NCBI RefSeq assembly: GCF_001949145.1
Contig: NW_019091571.1
Coordinates: 306,005-368,004 of the forward strand
Direction of reading: 5' to 3'
Length of the DNA: 62,000 nucleotides
Origin: Acanthaster planci
Taxonomy: Eukaryota; Echinodermata; Asteroidea; Valvatida; Acanthasteridae
In this document: positions 12,592 through 24,643 of the stretch, one piece after another
How positions within the stretch are numbered: position 1 is the first letter of the stretch
Layout: each line of letters opens with the position of its first letter
Translations under genes and position numbers: made by a program
Notes under the pieces: model-generated
Database searches by the model: none
What the model saw: only the letters and a program-made list of their open reading frames with translations
What the model was told of the DNA's origin: nothing

Positions 12592-14634
12592 ATGTGGAAT
12601 GACAGGCAGGAACGCAAGCTCCCCTCGGCAATCTTGCGTCGCCCGCCTGCCAAGTCCGACTCCTCCAACCTTGACGGTCACACCAACTCCAACACCGACA
12701 AACAGCGCGCGAAACCTCCTCACCCGGTCGACCCACGGCCAACGTTTACCGGGGCGCAGGATTGGGTTCACAGACATCGGGGCGACATCGACACGGTAGT
12801 GAAATTGCTGGATCTGTACCCCAACCTCATACAGACAGAGGGTTTGGATCCGCTGTGGGATTTCTTAAAGCCTGTGTTACGCGACAAAAAAGCGTCAACC
12901 TCAGCTAGTAAAACGGAGAGCCGTAAGGAGGAGGGCAGAACACGCAAGAAGACTAGGGTTAAGAACCATCGTTCCAAACCCAATCGCTCACGTCAAGACG
13001 GAGCAGGTATTACACGTTATGTGTATGTATGTGACGCGCCAGTCTCCGCCGAATTCCCGACTTCGGATAAATCCACTAAAGGGCGAATCGTAGAAGCTTT
13101 GTCAAGCTACTGTTTCGTACGGACTAACCCCGAGTTACCGGCCAGTCGTACTGAATTGGCCGACGTCTTGAATGCTGTGAGCGCAGCTGATGCCTTCTTG
13201 TTCCTGCTTAGCGATGGGACGATTACCAATTGGTTTAGTCTACATTTGTTAGGTATTGCCATAACCCACGACATTCCCATCATCACTGTCCGGGAGGCAG
13301 GCTACAACCTTCCTCCAACCTTGCCCTTGGAATTCGAGCAGCTGGAGATTGTGAGGACCACTACTGATGTGGTATCTTCGCCCGTTGTGCCACCACAACG
13401 TCACATTCGAAGTAAGTCTTCCGATACCTGGCAAGAAACTCGGGCCAAAAGCGAGTCCCAGTCCAGCGGATTCCACTCTGACTCGGAGAACGTGTTCAGA
13501 GAACAATCTTCGGAGAAGGCAGTCTGCTCCTTATCAGACGCCATCCGGAATTGTTTCCAAACTTCGGTGTTGTATGTGCCCAACTTCCACGACTCTTGCA
13601 TCTCCAAGCTCTTCGGTCGACTGTCAGATTACCTTGGGGATACATTTCTGGATGCGGAAAACAGCAAAACGGCGAAACATCACCGAGTCAGAGAGTCTCA
13701 GAGTACGGACAGCGAGAGCAACGATCGGCTGCCTGATATCACGGCGAGCTCTGTCTTTAGGTCGGTCTCCTCACACCAGACAGCACGTGGAAAATCCACC
13801 GATAGTACTCCGTCATCGGATGGTAGCCACGAACCCCCAGAAACGCCTTCGTCTACTGACAATTCCAGCACTACCCCGACAAGCCCACCTGTCAAGCTTC
13901 CCCCAATAAATACTGCATCAAAAAGTGAAGAAACTCCTACACCTAAAGAAGAACCACCGGAAGTTTCCCGATACATCATGAAATCGGCACCCAACTTCAC
14001 TAACCTGGTACTCTCGCCTCCGTCTTCCCCTTTCTTGGAGACCAGATACTTAGTTTTCCCCGGGGAGCCCAAAGGATCTGCCAAAAAGCCTTACCTGGTG
14101 ACTTTCCCTACTGACGTATACGGTGACGAGGCCCCCGTGGAAGAGAAGCGCAGCCACTCTCTGGAGAAAGACGAAGACGAGGATGAAGAGGTCGAGATGA
14201 AGCTTCTCCAGATGGATGACGACCCGAGCTTCGACAAAATCAAGCTGGATTTACGCCAGGATGCCATCTGCGAAAAGTCCCCGTTCAGCACCCCGTTGCC
14301 CAGCGCCAGAACCCTCCATAACCGTGGAGCCGACTCGAATGCTCCGAGGGAGGAAGGGAAGCGGACGACCAAAGATCTCTCGCCAGTGGAGCTGGTGCCC
14401 AAGGCAGCAGAGAGGTGCGACCGATTTCGCACCCAAAACGGGAAGATTCGCGGCATTCAGCTGGCAGAGCGTAACAAGCAAGCTCAGATTACCCAGCCAG
14501 CGAAAAAATACCTGCGCAACAGCTCCAGTAGCTGGCTGACGGCCACTGGACCATTTGACAAGAAGAACTTCAAAATGACCAAAGTATCCTTGCAATACGG
14601 ACCAGATGGAAAGCTACCCAATCCACTCATATAA
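12592..14634 (+). CDS. Unrecognised 680-residue protein with possible TIR-like central domain, single open exon
   Basis: This is the longest ORF in the window, uninterrupted from ATG to TAA, with much higher GC and CpG than its flanks; I take it as a real gene. Residues 51-95 look helical (Trp/Leu-rich). Residues 106-135 form a basic linker (KKTR, KNHRSKPNR). Residues 140-255 look like an alpha/beta fold: strand RYVYVCDA, a helix, then AFLFLLSDGT, a Trp, and IPIITVREAGYNLPPTLP. That order of hydrophobic strand, S-D-G turn and late Pro-rich strand recalls TIR-like or other Rossmann-type domains, but no catalytic residue is certain. Residues 260-480 are Ser/Thr/Pro-rich and probably disordered. 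Residues 526-535 are an acidic run. The C-terminus (656-680) is basic then conserved-looking. There is no signal peptide or membrane segment. The first ATG is assumed; an upstream spliced exon cannot be excluded. Confidence 0.75.
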   Translation: MWNDRQERKLPSAILRRPPAKSDSSNLDGHTNSNTDKQRAKPPHPVDPRPTFTGAQDWVHRHRGDIDTVVKLLDLYPNLIQTEGLDPLWDFLKPVLRDKKASTSASKTESRKEEGRTRKKTRVKNHRSKPNRSRQDGAGITRYVYVCDAPVSAEFPTSDKSTKGRIVEALSSYCFVRTNPELPASRTELADVLNAVSAADAFLFLLSDGTITNWFSLHLLGIAITHDIPIITVREAGYNLPPTLPLEFEQLEIVRTTTDVVSSPVVPPQRHIRSKSSDTWQETRAKSESQSSGFHSDSENVFREQSSEKAVCSLSDAIRNCFQTSVLYVPNFHDSCISKLFGRLSDYLGDTFLDAENSKTAKHHRVRESQSTDSESNDRLPDITASSVFRSVSSHQTARGKSTDSTPSSDGSHEPPETPSSTDNSSTTPTSPPVKLPPINTASKSEETPTPKEEPPEVSRYIMKSAPNFTNLVLSPPSSPFLETRYLVFPGEPKGSAKKPYLVTFPTDVYGDEAPVEEKRSHSLEKDEDEDEEVEMKLLQMDDDPSFDKIKLDLRQDAICEKSPFSTPLPSARTLHNRGADSNAPREEGKRTTKDLSPVELVPKAAERCDRFRTQNGKIRGIQLAERNKQAQITQPAKKYLRNSSSSWLTATGPFDKKNFKMTKVSLQYGPDGKLPNPLI

Positions 14635-15339
14635 AGAGTTAACAGGCCAGGGAATTGGAAGGAACGGGGAAGAATGTGTGGAATTTTGTACTGAGGACCA
14701 AGTTTATAAAGATGTATAGAAACAATTGTTTAGTTTTCAATATGGATAAGTTTTTATCTACCGTGCTGTACATTTAATCGATAGAAGCTTTGTTTTACAC
14801 TATTTTGGGAGAATTTTTCAAAGTTGCTATTGTGTATGGGCGATATTTGAATTGCTGGTTAATTTTTCCGGTATAGTTGTACACCATCAAGGGATTTTAT
14901 TTTGAAGTCAGTGTTATTCTAAATTGATCTCTTTAATATTGGAGACGTCTAAGGGTCATGCTGACAATTTTGTTATCAGCTAGCAAAACAACCCCGATAG
15001 TGTGGTTGCCTGCGTGTGTACCGTAGACCCCGTACAATCACGACCTATGGCACTTTACACATTTTCAACCTATCGAGAATGCAAAAGACACCTACATGTA
15101 TTTTGTTCGCACACATAGTACACTCCAGGTGTTTGCGTTCGTACGCACCACGATATCGGATGTATGCGTGTGCCAGCGCTCGTGTGAACTTCAAGCCGAA
15201 CAAAAAACACGAAAATAATCGTTTTTGAACTTGCGTTTAATCGCCCCTCCACTGGGCTGAAGTGGCTAGGAGCGAGGGACCGGTTGGAGAGGGGGTCAGG
15301 CACGTGTCGAATCGCCTCGACCACCGTGCAGCCCGTTTG

Positions 15340-15410
15340 GTCTGGTGTTATGTTGCCTGGTTACACTCCAACACGTACTGTGTAAGGACTTGTTGTCTAG
15401 ACAACGTTGC
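15340..15410. promoter_or_regulatory. Two X-box-like palindromes in a CpG-richer patch
   Basis: GTTGCCTGGTTAC (15352-15364) and the perfect palindrome GTTGTCTAGACAAC (15392-15405) resemble RFX sites, each with one or two departures from GTNRCC-N-RGYAAC. They lie in a GC-richer patch starting near 15240. No gene start could be attached to them. Confidence 0.25.
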
Positions 15411-15496
15411 ACTTAGGCTGTTTACATTGTAGAGAGAAAATCGTTATTAATTTCAAATATTGATTGTTAATATACAACTCATTCTCCTCTCTGGGC

Positions 15497-15502
15497 AATA
15501 AA
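15497..15502 (+). terminator. Candidate poly(A) signal AATAAA for the 680-codon gene
   Basis: The first clear AATAAA found downstream of the stop codon, about 860 bases away, followed by a T-rich run near 15518. Use by this gene is inferred. Confidence 0.3.
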
Positions 15503-15509
15503 CTGTCCG

Positions 15510-18500
15510 TATGTTCTTTTTTTTCAGTTGACATTCAAAATTGTAAGTATTTGGACGCAGAGCAAACGCCACATGCCCTGCATTGAGCATATTTTTTAAA
15601 TATTTCGTTTGTATCAGCAGCATTGGAGTTTTGATTTGATAATTATACAGGTTTGCTTTGATTGCTCTGATTTCTTACGATTTACAAAAACCTCTATCTT
15701 TCGGAATTTTTTCACGGATATATAAAAGAAATTATGGGTACCCATGAGGGAAAACGATTGATTCGTCATCAGAGACCCTATCATAACAACGTACTTAAAA
15801 AGTGATACAAAAGTAATAAAAAAAATCAGCTTAACACTGGACGTCCTTTGTTTGAAGGTTGATCTAAAGAAGAACACACTACACAAAACCTTTTTTGTTT
15901 TCAGTCAGGAATGTCATCTTTACGTAACACTTATTTGCCCGGCCAATCCCGACCCCCAAACATCATGGTGCGCGCATTTTTTTTCTGAGTTCGCCGTCTT
16001 CATGAACAATCGATAATGCAATTAAACAAAAGTTAAGAAAAAGCGCAGAATATTCTTCAGTTGGTTTGCTTTTCGAAAGTAACAGACCAAATCAAGTCAC
16101 AAGAACAATCACAGAATATTAGCGGTAAATGTGTGAAATAACAATGTTTGATATTATTTCCAAGTTTTCTCAGGCGGAATCAGTAAAGTTTTAATGAGCA
16201 TTATTAGTTGGTTTTCTTACTGGAGAACAGTTCTATATAATTGGTCACTTTGTTGTGAACATGTAACAACCGAAATATTATAATCTGCTATAATCATCAT
16301 TTTCTTTCATTTTGCTCGAAAACAAAGACGGTTGAGGACAGTGGGAATGTTTACCCATTCCGTACATGTAAAATTGATGAGTTTAAAATATCCGTAACTA
16401 TATTGTAAACCATCTGGGGTTGAGAGGTAAATTGTGGACGTTTTTAATTTAAAAAAGATGAACAGATATTTTTTTAGGTCTGAGATATTCTAAGCTGAAA
16501 CAGGCATGGCTAGTCTTTGGCGCAACCTTGTGTCAAAACTCAATACAGCCTGGGCTATCAACCACATCTCCTATATACCAAATGGGAATACTACATTAGA
16601 TATAATAACAAATTTATGTATCCAAATATAAAGCTGCAATTTTATTTATTAAATGACAAAAAACCAATGACTCCGAATGTCAGGTAATGCAACGAAAGCT
16701 TAAATGGGCGAAAATCGATCGCGTTTCGGTGTAACAAGAGTGCCCCCGGCATGGGTTGGGTTTGGACTTCGATTCGTGGCTTCTTACATAGCAAATCCGC
16801 AACAGATCCTGACCGTCTGGGAACCGATAACTGTAGGCCTAGATGATTCCGAGGCAAATGTATCGGCAATATGAGATCGAGAGTTCGAATCCTGTAAGAT
16901 CAAAGCAGTTCTCTTTGTTCAACTGAGACGTGACTGTTCGAGTTCAGGTTATGTATTGCTGTTTCCGTTTTCGAAATCACACTTTGTGTCTTCTTGCGTC
17001 ATGCTGCTTTGTTGCTTGGCAACGATGTGTTTCATGTACGGGAAAATATACATACACTGTATACCGTGGGCCCAATGAACGATGTAATCGACCAAGGAAA
17101 TGTTTGGATCATTTATTTTGGTCATTCCACGTGACACGGTTCCATATTACATAGGAAACTACCCAGGATTTATGTATGCATGTCCGTCTCGGGCATAAAT
17201 GACAGCCAGCTGATATTATGGTAGACTTTAATGTAGCAAGTCATGTTTCTCTATTGATTAGTTTCCCCACGATGGCAAAACATGGAAACGGCGATGAAAA
17301 TGATAATGTATGTAACTTTAGGTGTACGTCCAAACACCATGGTCTCGTTCCAAACAGGAAATGCTCTGTTACCTTTTTAACCAGTAACACTCTTTTTGCT
17401 GATAAATTTTTGTCACTTAAAGACACGTCGTGGAGCAACTTTACTCACCAAGCTACCAAGTACTTAAAAGATTCGCTGACAAGAAGCAGGCTTTCAGTCT
17501 GAATGGTATCGTCTGGGGAATCATTTTTGAAATAGGAACATTTTATTCAGTCAGTCCAATTTATCCAAAATATATTTGATTTTGGTTTTGATCGACCAAA
17601 CCACGTCATGTCACGGATAGGGATTGTGCTCAATTCAGCGGACTGTCATCTAGAGCAAAAATAATTTACTGCTTCGATTTCTGCCGAAGAAAATGAGTGC
17701 ACAAGGAAGTTATTTGGGTGGGTTATCTCAATCATTTTGGTAATCTCAAAAAATATTTAAATCGAGTATCTGCACAAATCCATATTATTCGTATTTGTTT
17801 TTTATTATATTCGAATATTCCATCGATTATCGATTTTTTTAATATTGCGAGGAAATGACGTGTGGCAGTGCTTGAACAAAATTGCTCCCAATATTTCTGT
17901 TAAGTTCCCAAATAACGCTCAATTTTTGCAAAGCATTCCTCAATTTGTCAGGTTCACACAAGGAGGGTTTAAGGTCATCTTCAAGATTACAATTTTACGC
18001 CTGGAAGTTGCACGCAAAATGAAAGTCAAGCCATAAGGACGATTTTCCCGGTTCATACTCGACAATGATGGTATCAGTTGCATAATTGTGTGGAGTGTAC
18101 ACGTGTAAGAGCGGTTGGCATCAGCATTGATATTTCGATGCTTTGACTTTTGTCAGGGTTTATTATTTTCATTTTTGTCCATTTTTGCTTCGTCGATAAA
18201 AATGGTCACTGCATACCGAGGGCCGGGAATCAACTCGGGCATTCCAGGTGTGAAGGGAACCTCCTGTACAGAACAGCTGAACTTTTAGTCTGCCGAGAAT
18301 ACTTTGAACTTGGAATTATTTCTTTAGGCCCTTTTTATATTGTTTCAAAAATTCTACTGTGACAGAAATGTGGCGATGCTGAAGGTCGAATCACCAGCCA
18401 TTTCTCTCACAATAAACATTTGTAGGCATTCGGGTAAATATTTAAACCTCATTACCAACAGAATGCTTATGTGTCAAGTTCGTGAACTTCAGTTTGCCAG

Positions 18501-20230
18501 CCGTTGGAATCCTTACCACCCTGTCGCCATTCCAATGAAGAAGTATTATTTCGTGACATAAATATATAGCGCATAGAACTAAGGTCAAATAAATGGGATT
18601 ATTTATATCCAGATTGATTGCATGGGTGAATCACATTATGCGCCTCATCTAATGCGAGAGCAAAGTGCAATTAGGGGTCGAAAAGATGTATTTTGGACGT
18701 CGGGGTGACCGGTTGGCATCAATATTTTCGTCTCGTGGAATTCGTCCTGAAATATGTGCTATGTTTTTAAATTTGAATTTTTACCTTGCCGGAAAAAAAA
18801 TACATCAATATTCAAGTTGGTGTGTATACATACAATGTACACGCCTCCTCGGTGTGTTATTTTGTACAGTCGTGAAATTTTTGATGCAGCAGACTCTCGG
18901 TTTTTTGTTGTTTTTTTAAATTTTACAACAAGCCCTTTGCATCTAAATCAGTTCTCAAAAGCATGTGATTTTTTATGATTTGCAAGGCTGAGGGGAAAGG
19001 TACTGCCGTCAATGGACCGAGTTTTTGTCATGAATGGGTGTAAGCGCCTCAAAATAAGATAATCGTTGATTTCGACACCTTTTCCATAGTTGTACTGGCT
19101 TGTGGAAGTCATTTTGATTCGATGACTCTGCCAACCGGAAATGGAGTGTGAAGCATGTTTCATTTCAAGTTGAGGTCTAGTATGTCCCGTTTTGACATTA
19201 TAAACTGGATTATTCGTCGTCCTCTTGAGAAATACATGATCCTTTTTTTCCTGCATGCTCTCATAAATTTCAGTGTAAAGTGACTTGTAATGATTAGATA
19301 GGTATGGTTTTGGCAAATCACGTTTTCTGCTCAGACGTCAAGGAATGGCTTAAAATGGTTTTCTTTACATGTAATTTTCCAGCATTTTACTTGTACTATC
19401 GACAAGATATCAGATCATAATCATTTTAATTATTTCAACGGGACAAGGCCAAACTGTTTTGACTGTCATGCCACAAAATGTTCACGCCAATGGGAGGGAA
19501 ACAGTGTTATTTTTAATATCGGCGTGAATCTGATGACGTCGAACACGTCGTGACTTTCTCGACCGGCAACGTACATCCTGTGTACGCATTAATATCAATT
19601 ATCTTACTTCAGGGAAAAAAATCTAAAATGAATGAGTCTTTGTCTTAAGAAAGTTAAGTAATTGTGTAAAGTTGTTCGTTCTTGTGGAAAATGTGAACAG
19701 TAGTTCAGCAAATTAAGGGCACCTGACGGCTGTTGTTAGTCGCGTTCTATGTTCCATAACATAATCTCTTTCCCCTACTTTGCCAGTACTATAGTTGGTT
19801 TTCACGTAAGCTTAGGCATCTTCCTTTCCCCTGTAATGGCATGCGTATATTCCTGAAGCATTTGCCTTTCCATTAACAGCGCAAAAAACGAAGTTATCTT
19901 CCTTGGCGACAGGCCAAGAGTGATGACGTTTGCCTTGATGCATTTTCAATGAAGAGCACGGACCGAATAGTACAAGGATATCATATAATGGAGTTAAGTG
20001 TTTTCTGAACATATGCGTATCCGTCATGTGTGGTTTTAGTGCGGTAATGGGTCCGTAAGTAGCATGTGTTAGGGAAACTGAATAATGCATTCTGTCGCCA
20101 TGCTTAATATTGGGTTGTTGATACTCATAAAAAGAGTCTGCAAGCAAGTGCGGGCAGATTATCAGGCTGCTTTCGTGTTCACCAAAATGAGCAACCATTT
20201 CCCAATGATGTAGTCAAGGTCACGACGAGC
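15510..20230. other. Intergenic AT-rich DNA, no gene recognised
   Basis: No exon chain, RNA gene or long ORF of recognisable family was seen. A clean X-box-like palindrome, GTTGCTTGGCAAC, sits at 17011-17023. A lone tRNA B-box-like GAGTTCGAATCC occurs near 16880 without an A box. Confidence 0.4.
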
Positions 20231-20716
20231 CGAGTGTACAGTGCAATACCACCAGAATTAGAAGCCATTACTGCGGTGGCACAACGCTCGTGGACAGGTG
20301 GCACGCGCGCGTTACATGCCTCTTCGACCAATAGGATGTCGTGATTTGCCACATGCACGCGCGCGTCAAGCTGAAGAATGTGTGTGTGAGTGCGGTGCCA
20401 CTGCAGTTAATCGGATTAGTCTATAGCCAAGTCGGAGCCGAGTCCAAATAGTTCTTGCAGCAGATAACATAAAATTAAACAACAGAATATAAGTCGAACA
20501 AGGAGAACATTGGAGATTATAATGAGGACGCCATCTTAGAGGTAGAAGTATTCACCCCTGCAAAAGTCAGTGCCTGATCAAACGACATAGGCCTACACTA
20601 ACTTTTTGTGGTGTGACTCCCTTAAATCTATTGCCATTTAAAAGTGATTCCTCGTCGACGCTGCACTTCCTCCATGGCAAAACAGAGCAACTTTAGGGTC
20701 CATCTTCATTCAGTTT

Positions 20717-21088
20717 TCACAAGAAAACAAGCTCACGGTACTCTTTAGGGTGAATTCTAACCGTTAGTATTGGTTGGAAACCCTCAAGCGCTGACCACAA
20801 AATCTCTTCCATCAATTTAGACAGCAACGGAGTGCGTGCAAATTTCGATTTAGTCAGTGCCGGGAGGTAATTCAGGGCCTGCTGCCCATTCCGTGTCTGT
20901 GTTTCTACCTCCTGCTGGCCCCTTGTATTCTGACGAAGGAAGCACAGCATAACGACAACGACATTAGACTGAGTGAATTGCATAAATATTCGGCGACGAG
21001 TCAGTCTACAGAGTCGTACACAGTGGCGCAAATCTGTTACTGGAAATTGGGGGGGGTGGAGAGGTGGGAAAAAGACTCGCCTAGTCAT
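20717..21088 (-). other. Unassigned 123-codon ORF
   Basis: The last 60 codons have ordinary protein-like composition (for example LPALTKSKFARTPLLSKLME, then VRIHPKEYRELVFL before the stop), unlike most ORFs nearby. The N-terminal part contains a hydrophobic NVVVVMLCFL stretch. I do not recognise a family. It could be a terminal exon or a transposon remnant, or chance; a poly-G rich repeat lies immediately upstream. Confidence 0.15.
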
Positions 21089-21600
21089 AGAAATTTGAAA
21101 AGCGGGGGGGGGGGCTACACCTTAAAATCTATATAGAGGGCGATATTCATGATAGAGACGTTCATCTGTAATGTGCATCAAATTCATGCAGAATCTTACA
21201 CCAGAATGGCCTATTTAGGACTTTATAAAATTATTTCCCCTTTTTAGTCATATTGGGAACATTTTAGTCGTTGGGATATCCTATAAATTCTTCACAATCC
21301 GCTTAAATGTTTTCCTCATTACAAACAAGTGTGTGTGTATATGGGGGGTGATTTAATAGTCCACCCTCCCCCCCCAAAAAAAGTGGGGGGGGGGGATAAA
21401 TACCCCACATCCCCCCATGATTTACGCCCATGATCGTACAAGAAATTATTTCATTACAAGCAAGGAGCCGTATACACCACAACCCACGGGAACAGTTTTG
21501 CTTTGAGGGGGCTTAGGGCACGCCCCCCCCCCCGATTGAGTCAAGTCCCCCACTCAGATAGTGCTCCCCCTCAGAAAAAGAGGGCCCCGTCAAATGCCCT
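21040..21600. repeat. Poly-G/poly-C rich repetitive tract
   Basis: Runs of 8-11 G or C recur at about 21105, 21368, 21388 and 21523, several as paired C-run/G-run neighbours that could fold back (21367-21398). Similar long G runs occur singly near 23052 and 23754. No coding capacity was seen. Confidence 0.5.
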
Positions 21601-24500
21601 CTGCAAAAACTCCCCCAATTTCACCACTGTCGTGGAGCATTTTGCTCATTTTACAAAATGTTAATTTACATTATCAACCCATTCTATCGGACCTATATAA
21701 AGTGACGACCCATTTTAAATTGAACACTGCTTGAAATTGCCTACTTGGCTCAAGGACATTTCCTTTGTCTTTTTTTTTTTCATTTTTCAAATAGCGTATT
21801 GTAAATTTACTAAATTTTAATGGCTCATTTTATGACATCTTTCGGCATTGAAAACACAAATGAATTTCGCGGCAAGTGTTTTCCTCCGTGAAACCTTCTA
21901 TGCGAAGCACCATAAAGTTATTAAAATTTGTTCTGGCGAAATGGATCGGCAAAAGACAGTCACAGATCGACCGCAATTTGCCGATAATACTTCACAATTT
22001 TAATTATCTCTGGGATGACATTTAGCGAAAGTGCGTACTTTGTATTATTTCACCTGTCTTACTCTTTTCCTGCGCGCGCGGTAATGCTTTCATTAATCAC
22101 CTTAATGATCCTGTGAGGGGAAAAGTTAAGATCCGTTCACTCGAGAGCATTGAACTGTGCACACATTGTTCGGCGCTGCATGCTGGGACAGCCTATGTGT
22201 GTGCCTTGGAGTCAACGGCTTTATCAAAGCAAAAAAAATTTCATTTGAAAAAAACGTAATGTCGAGATCAAATACGACCTTCGTTCACATTTTAGGAATG
22301 TCGACCCGGAATAGAGGAAAGCGTGCGGTTTGAGGCTGAACTGCATGGATGTCGTTTTGACTAGGCAGAAAGAGCGTCAAACCCGCATGACAATGAACAC
22401 AGACTATCGTGTCACTTATCGTCTATTCTGATCAGATGGGAAGTTTTCTAGATTTCATGAATCCTTCAAAATTTGTAGGTTTTAGATAAGCCTGTTCTTC
22501 GTCGCCCGATTCTCATTCCTTGACATTTTATTTCACCCGCGAACCCACCGGTGAAATAGATATAAATTGAACTCAGTAATCGGTGATCGGCGGCTACGCA
22601 ACGTCCCCCTTCCCGATAAAGTTGCCAACCCCGGGCAAAGGTTGTAATTCCCATGGGTAATTACGACAGCCAACTCCAGGGAAAATGACACTGCCCCAGT
22701 TTTTGGTGCCATGCATGGTCGTCTGATTTCTCCGGGGGTAGGGTGATAGTGGAAAGGACACGGTTGTGGCCTGGGGCTGCCGACTTTTGTTTTGTTCTTG
22801 ATTTAGTTTCAGTGCTCTGAACAACCTCCTGAATAAATCCCGTTTCCAGATTGATGAATTGAGATTTAATTTGTAAATTTTTTAACGGAATCTTCCATTT
22901 CTATCGCGTGACTTTGTGGAATAGAGAATTCAGTCCGTCACCCCTTGTTCTCACATTGCATCATAGAGCAAGAAACAGCACTCATAAAATTCATTACTGA
23001 AGCTTATAACTTCGTCAATTTCACACTCTCGGTGTGCATCTAAAATCTGAACGGGGGGGGGGAATCATAAACATCAATGAACACACAAAAGTAAAAAGGC
23101 CACTTTAATGGGTGACCAACCAAAATGTACCGTGTACAATGCGTCATGTTTAGAATCTTCAGGTGGATCTGCTTCACCGGTTTATCTGACCAAGCACAAT
23201 ATTACCTTCTCGGCTTCTGTTTATAATGGCTTTGCTTGAATATGACCAATGACTTCCATAGTTGCAGGTGTTATTTGTCAGCGGCAGCCGTAATATGATT
23301 CGACCGGCGAAGCCCTTGCCGTGCACATCACAGAGGTGGCTGGCTTATTTTTTTTAGGCGAGGAGGCGTAATCGTTGAACCATGGTCATGCTTGCTCGAT
23401 TGCAGTTCCCGGCCTTTCTTCATCTAGTACAAATCCATGATTAATTTCTGAGTTTACGAGGTCTGAGAGGAACATCAAACGTGCAAGCTAGGGTGTACAA
23501 CGTGCCCTTCTGAATCCCCCGTTGGTCGACTATCGTGAACATAAATGTTATCCATCCATCACCATCTCAATCACCAGGGGCAACCGGAATTTGTAGTAAT
23601 CTTCTCGGATGGCTGGCGGCGCCTGTGTCGCCAGAAGAACCCAAACACTAGACACGAGAAATTCATTTTTACGACTCGATTTTGAGCTTAGATTGAGCTC
23701 GCCGGCTAGGCAGTTCTAATCACCGGCACGAAGTCTGATCTTTGTTGGCGGTGGGGGGGGGGGGGTAAGCTTTAGCTTCATATCACTTCTTGACGATATT
23801 ACAGCAGTACGGAAGATAATTGGGAGGGGATGAAATATGCTAGAGCATTAATTTATAGCAACATCGCAGTAAATCTCGCTGCAACGTAAGACCGCTCGTA
23901 AATGAACCATTGATTAATTTTAACTACATGTAATTCCATGTACGTGGAACTTCGTTCAGGGTGAATTTGTAGTTTATAAATAAGCCCTGTTTTTCTTGAT
24001 CGTCCATATGGAAAGAAGAAATGACATTCACTTTTAGTGAGATTTTAATTGATTAATTTTCTTTGCGGCGAACTTGCAATTGTTGAAGTAACAATGGCAA
24101 TAGCAAATCCCGGGCATCGGGACCAGGAGGACGATGGAATATATTTGACGCTCTAGCTAACAGGCATTTTTTTTTAATACATCCGTGGAAGAATCCTTAT
24201 TCCACCCCCACAACAAAGGTGATTCTTCCGTCTTTAAAATGCTGGCACTGTTTAGTGTTTGTTTATATTCTGGAAAGGGGGAGGTGCACCATGTCTCCAC
24301 CCACAGAGAAAGTCCCCGCCAGACCATCCTCCAAGCAGCCTCGGAATTTTTTTAAATAAAGTTTATTTATTTTACCGTTCACAGTGTCACCAGTGTTTCC
24401 TCTTTAACCAACCCACTGAGACCGGACAATGACTGGCGTTGATTCGGAAGTGAACTTTATTTTATCTTATTTTCAATCGATCCTCTAAGAATGTTTCCTT
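21600..24500. other. Intergenic DNA, no gene recognised
   Basis: Both strands contain only short ORFs without recognisable motifs; simple runs (poly-T near 21770, poly-G near 23052 and 23754) are the main structure. Confidence 0.4.
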
Positions 24501-24643
24501 AAAAAAATTGAAATTAACGCGCTTGGGGAGGTGTCTTTTCCGGATTTCGTCTGTCGAGTTTGGCAGGTGTCGTGGCCTCTCAGTGGAAAATCGACGAAGT
24601 TTAATTGTCACCCAAGTCCTCATCATCCCCCTCCATTTCCAAA

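Noticed and set aside
16870-16900. Possible tRNA gene (GAGTTCGAATCC)
   Set aside because: The B-box-like word is isolated; no A box or cloverleaf could be drawn.
19812-20198. 128-codon minus-strand ORF
   Set aside because: No motif, no splice context, and composition like that of the surrounding non-coding DNA.
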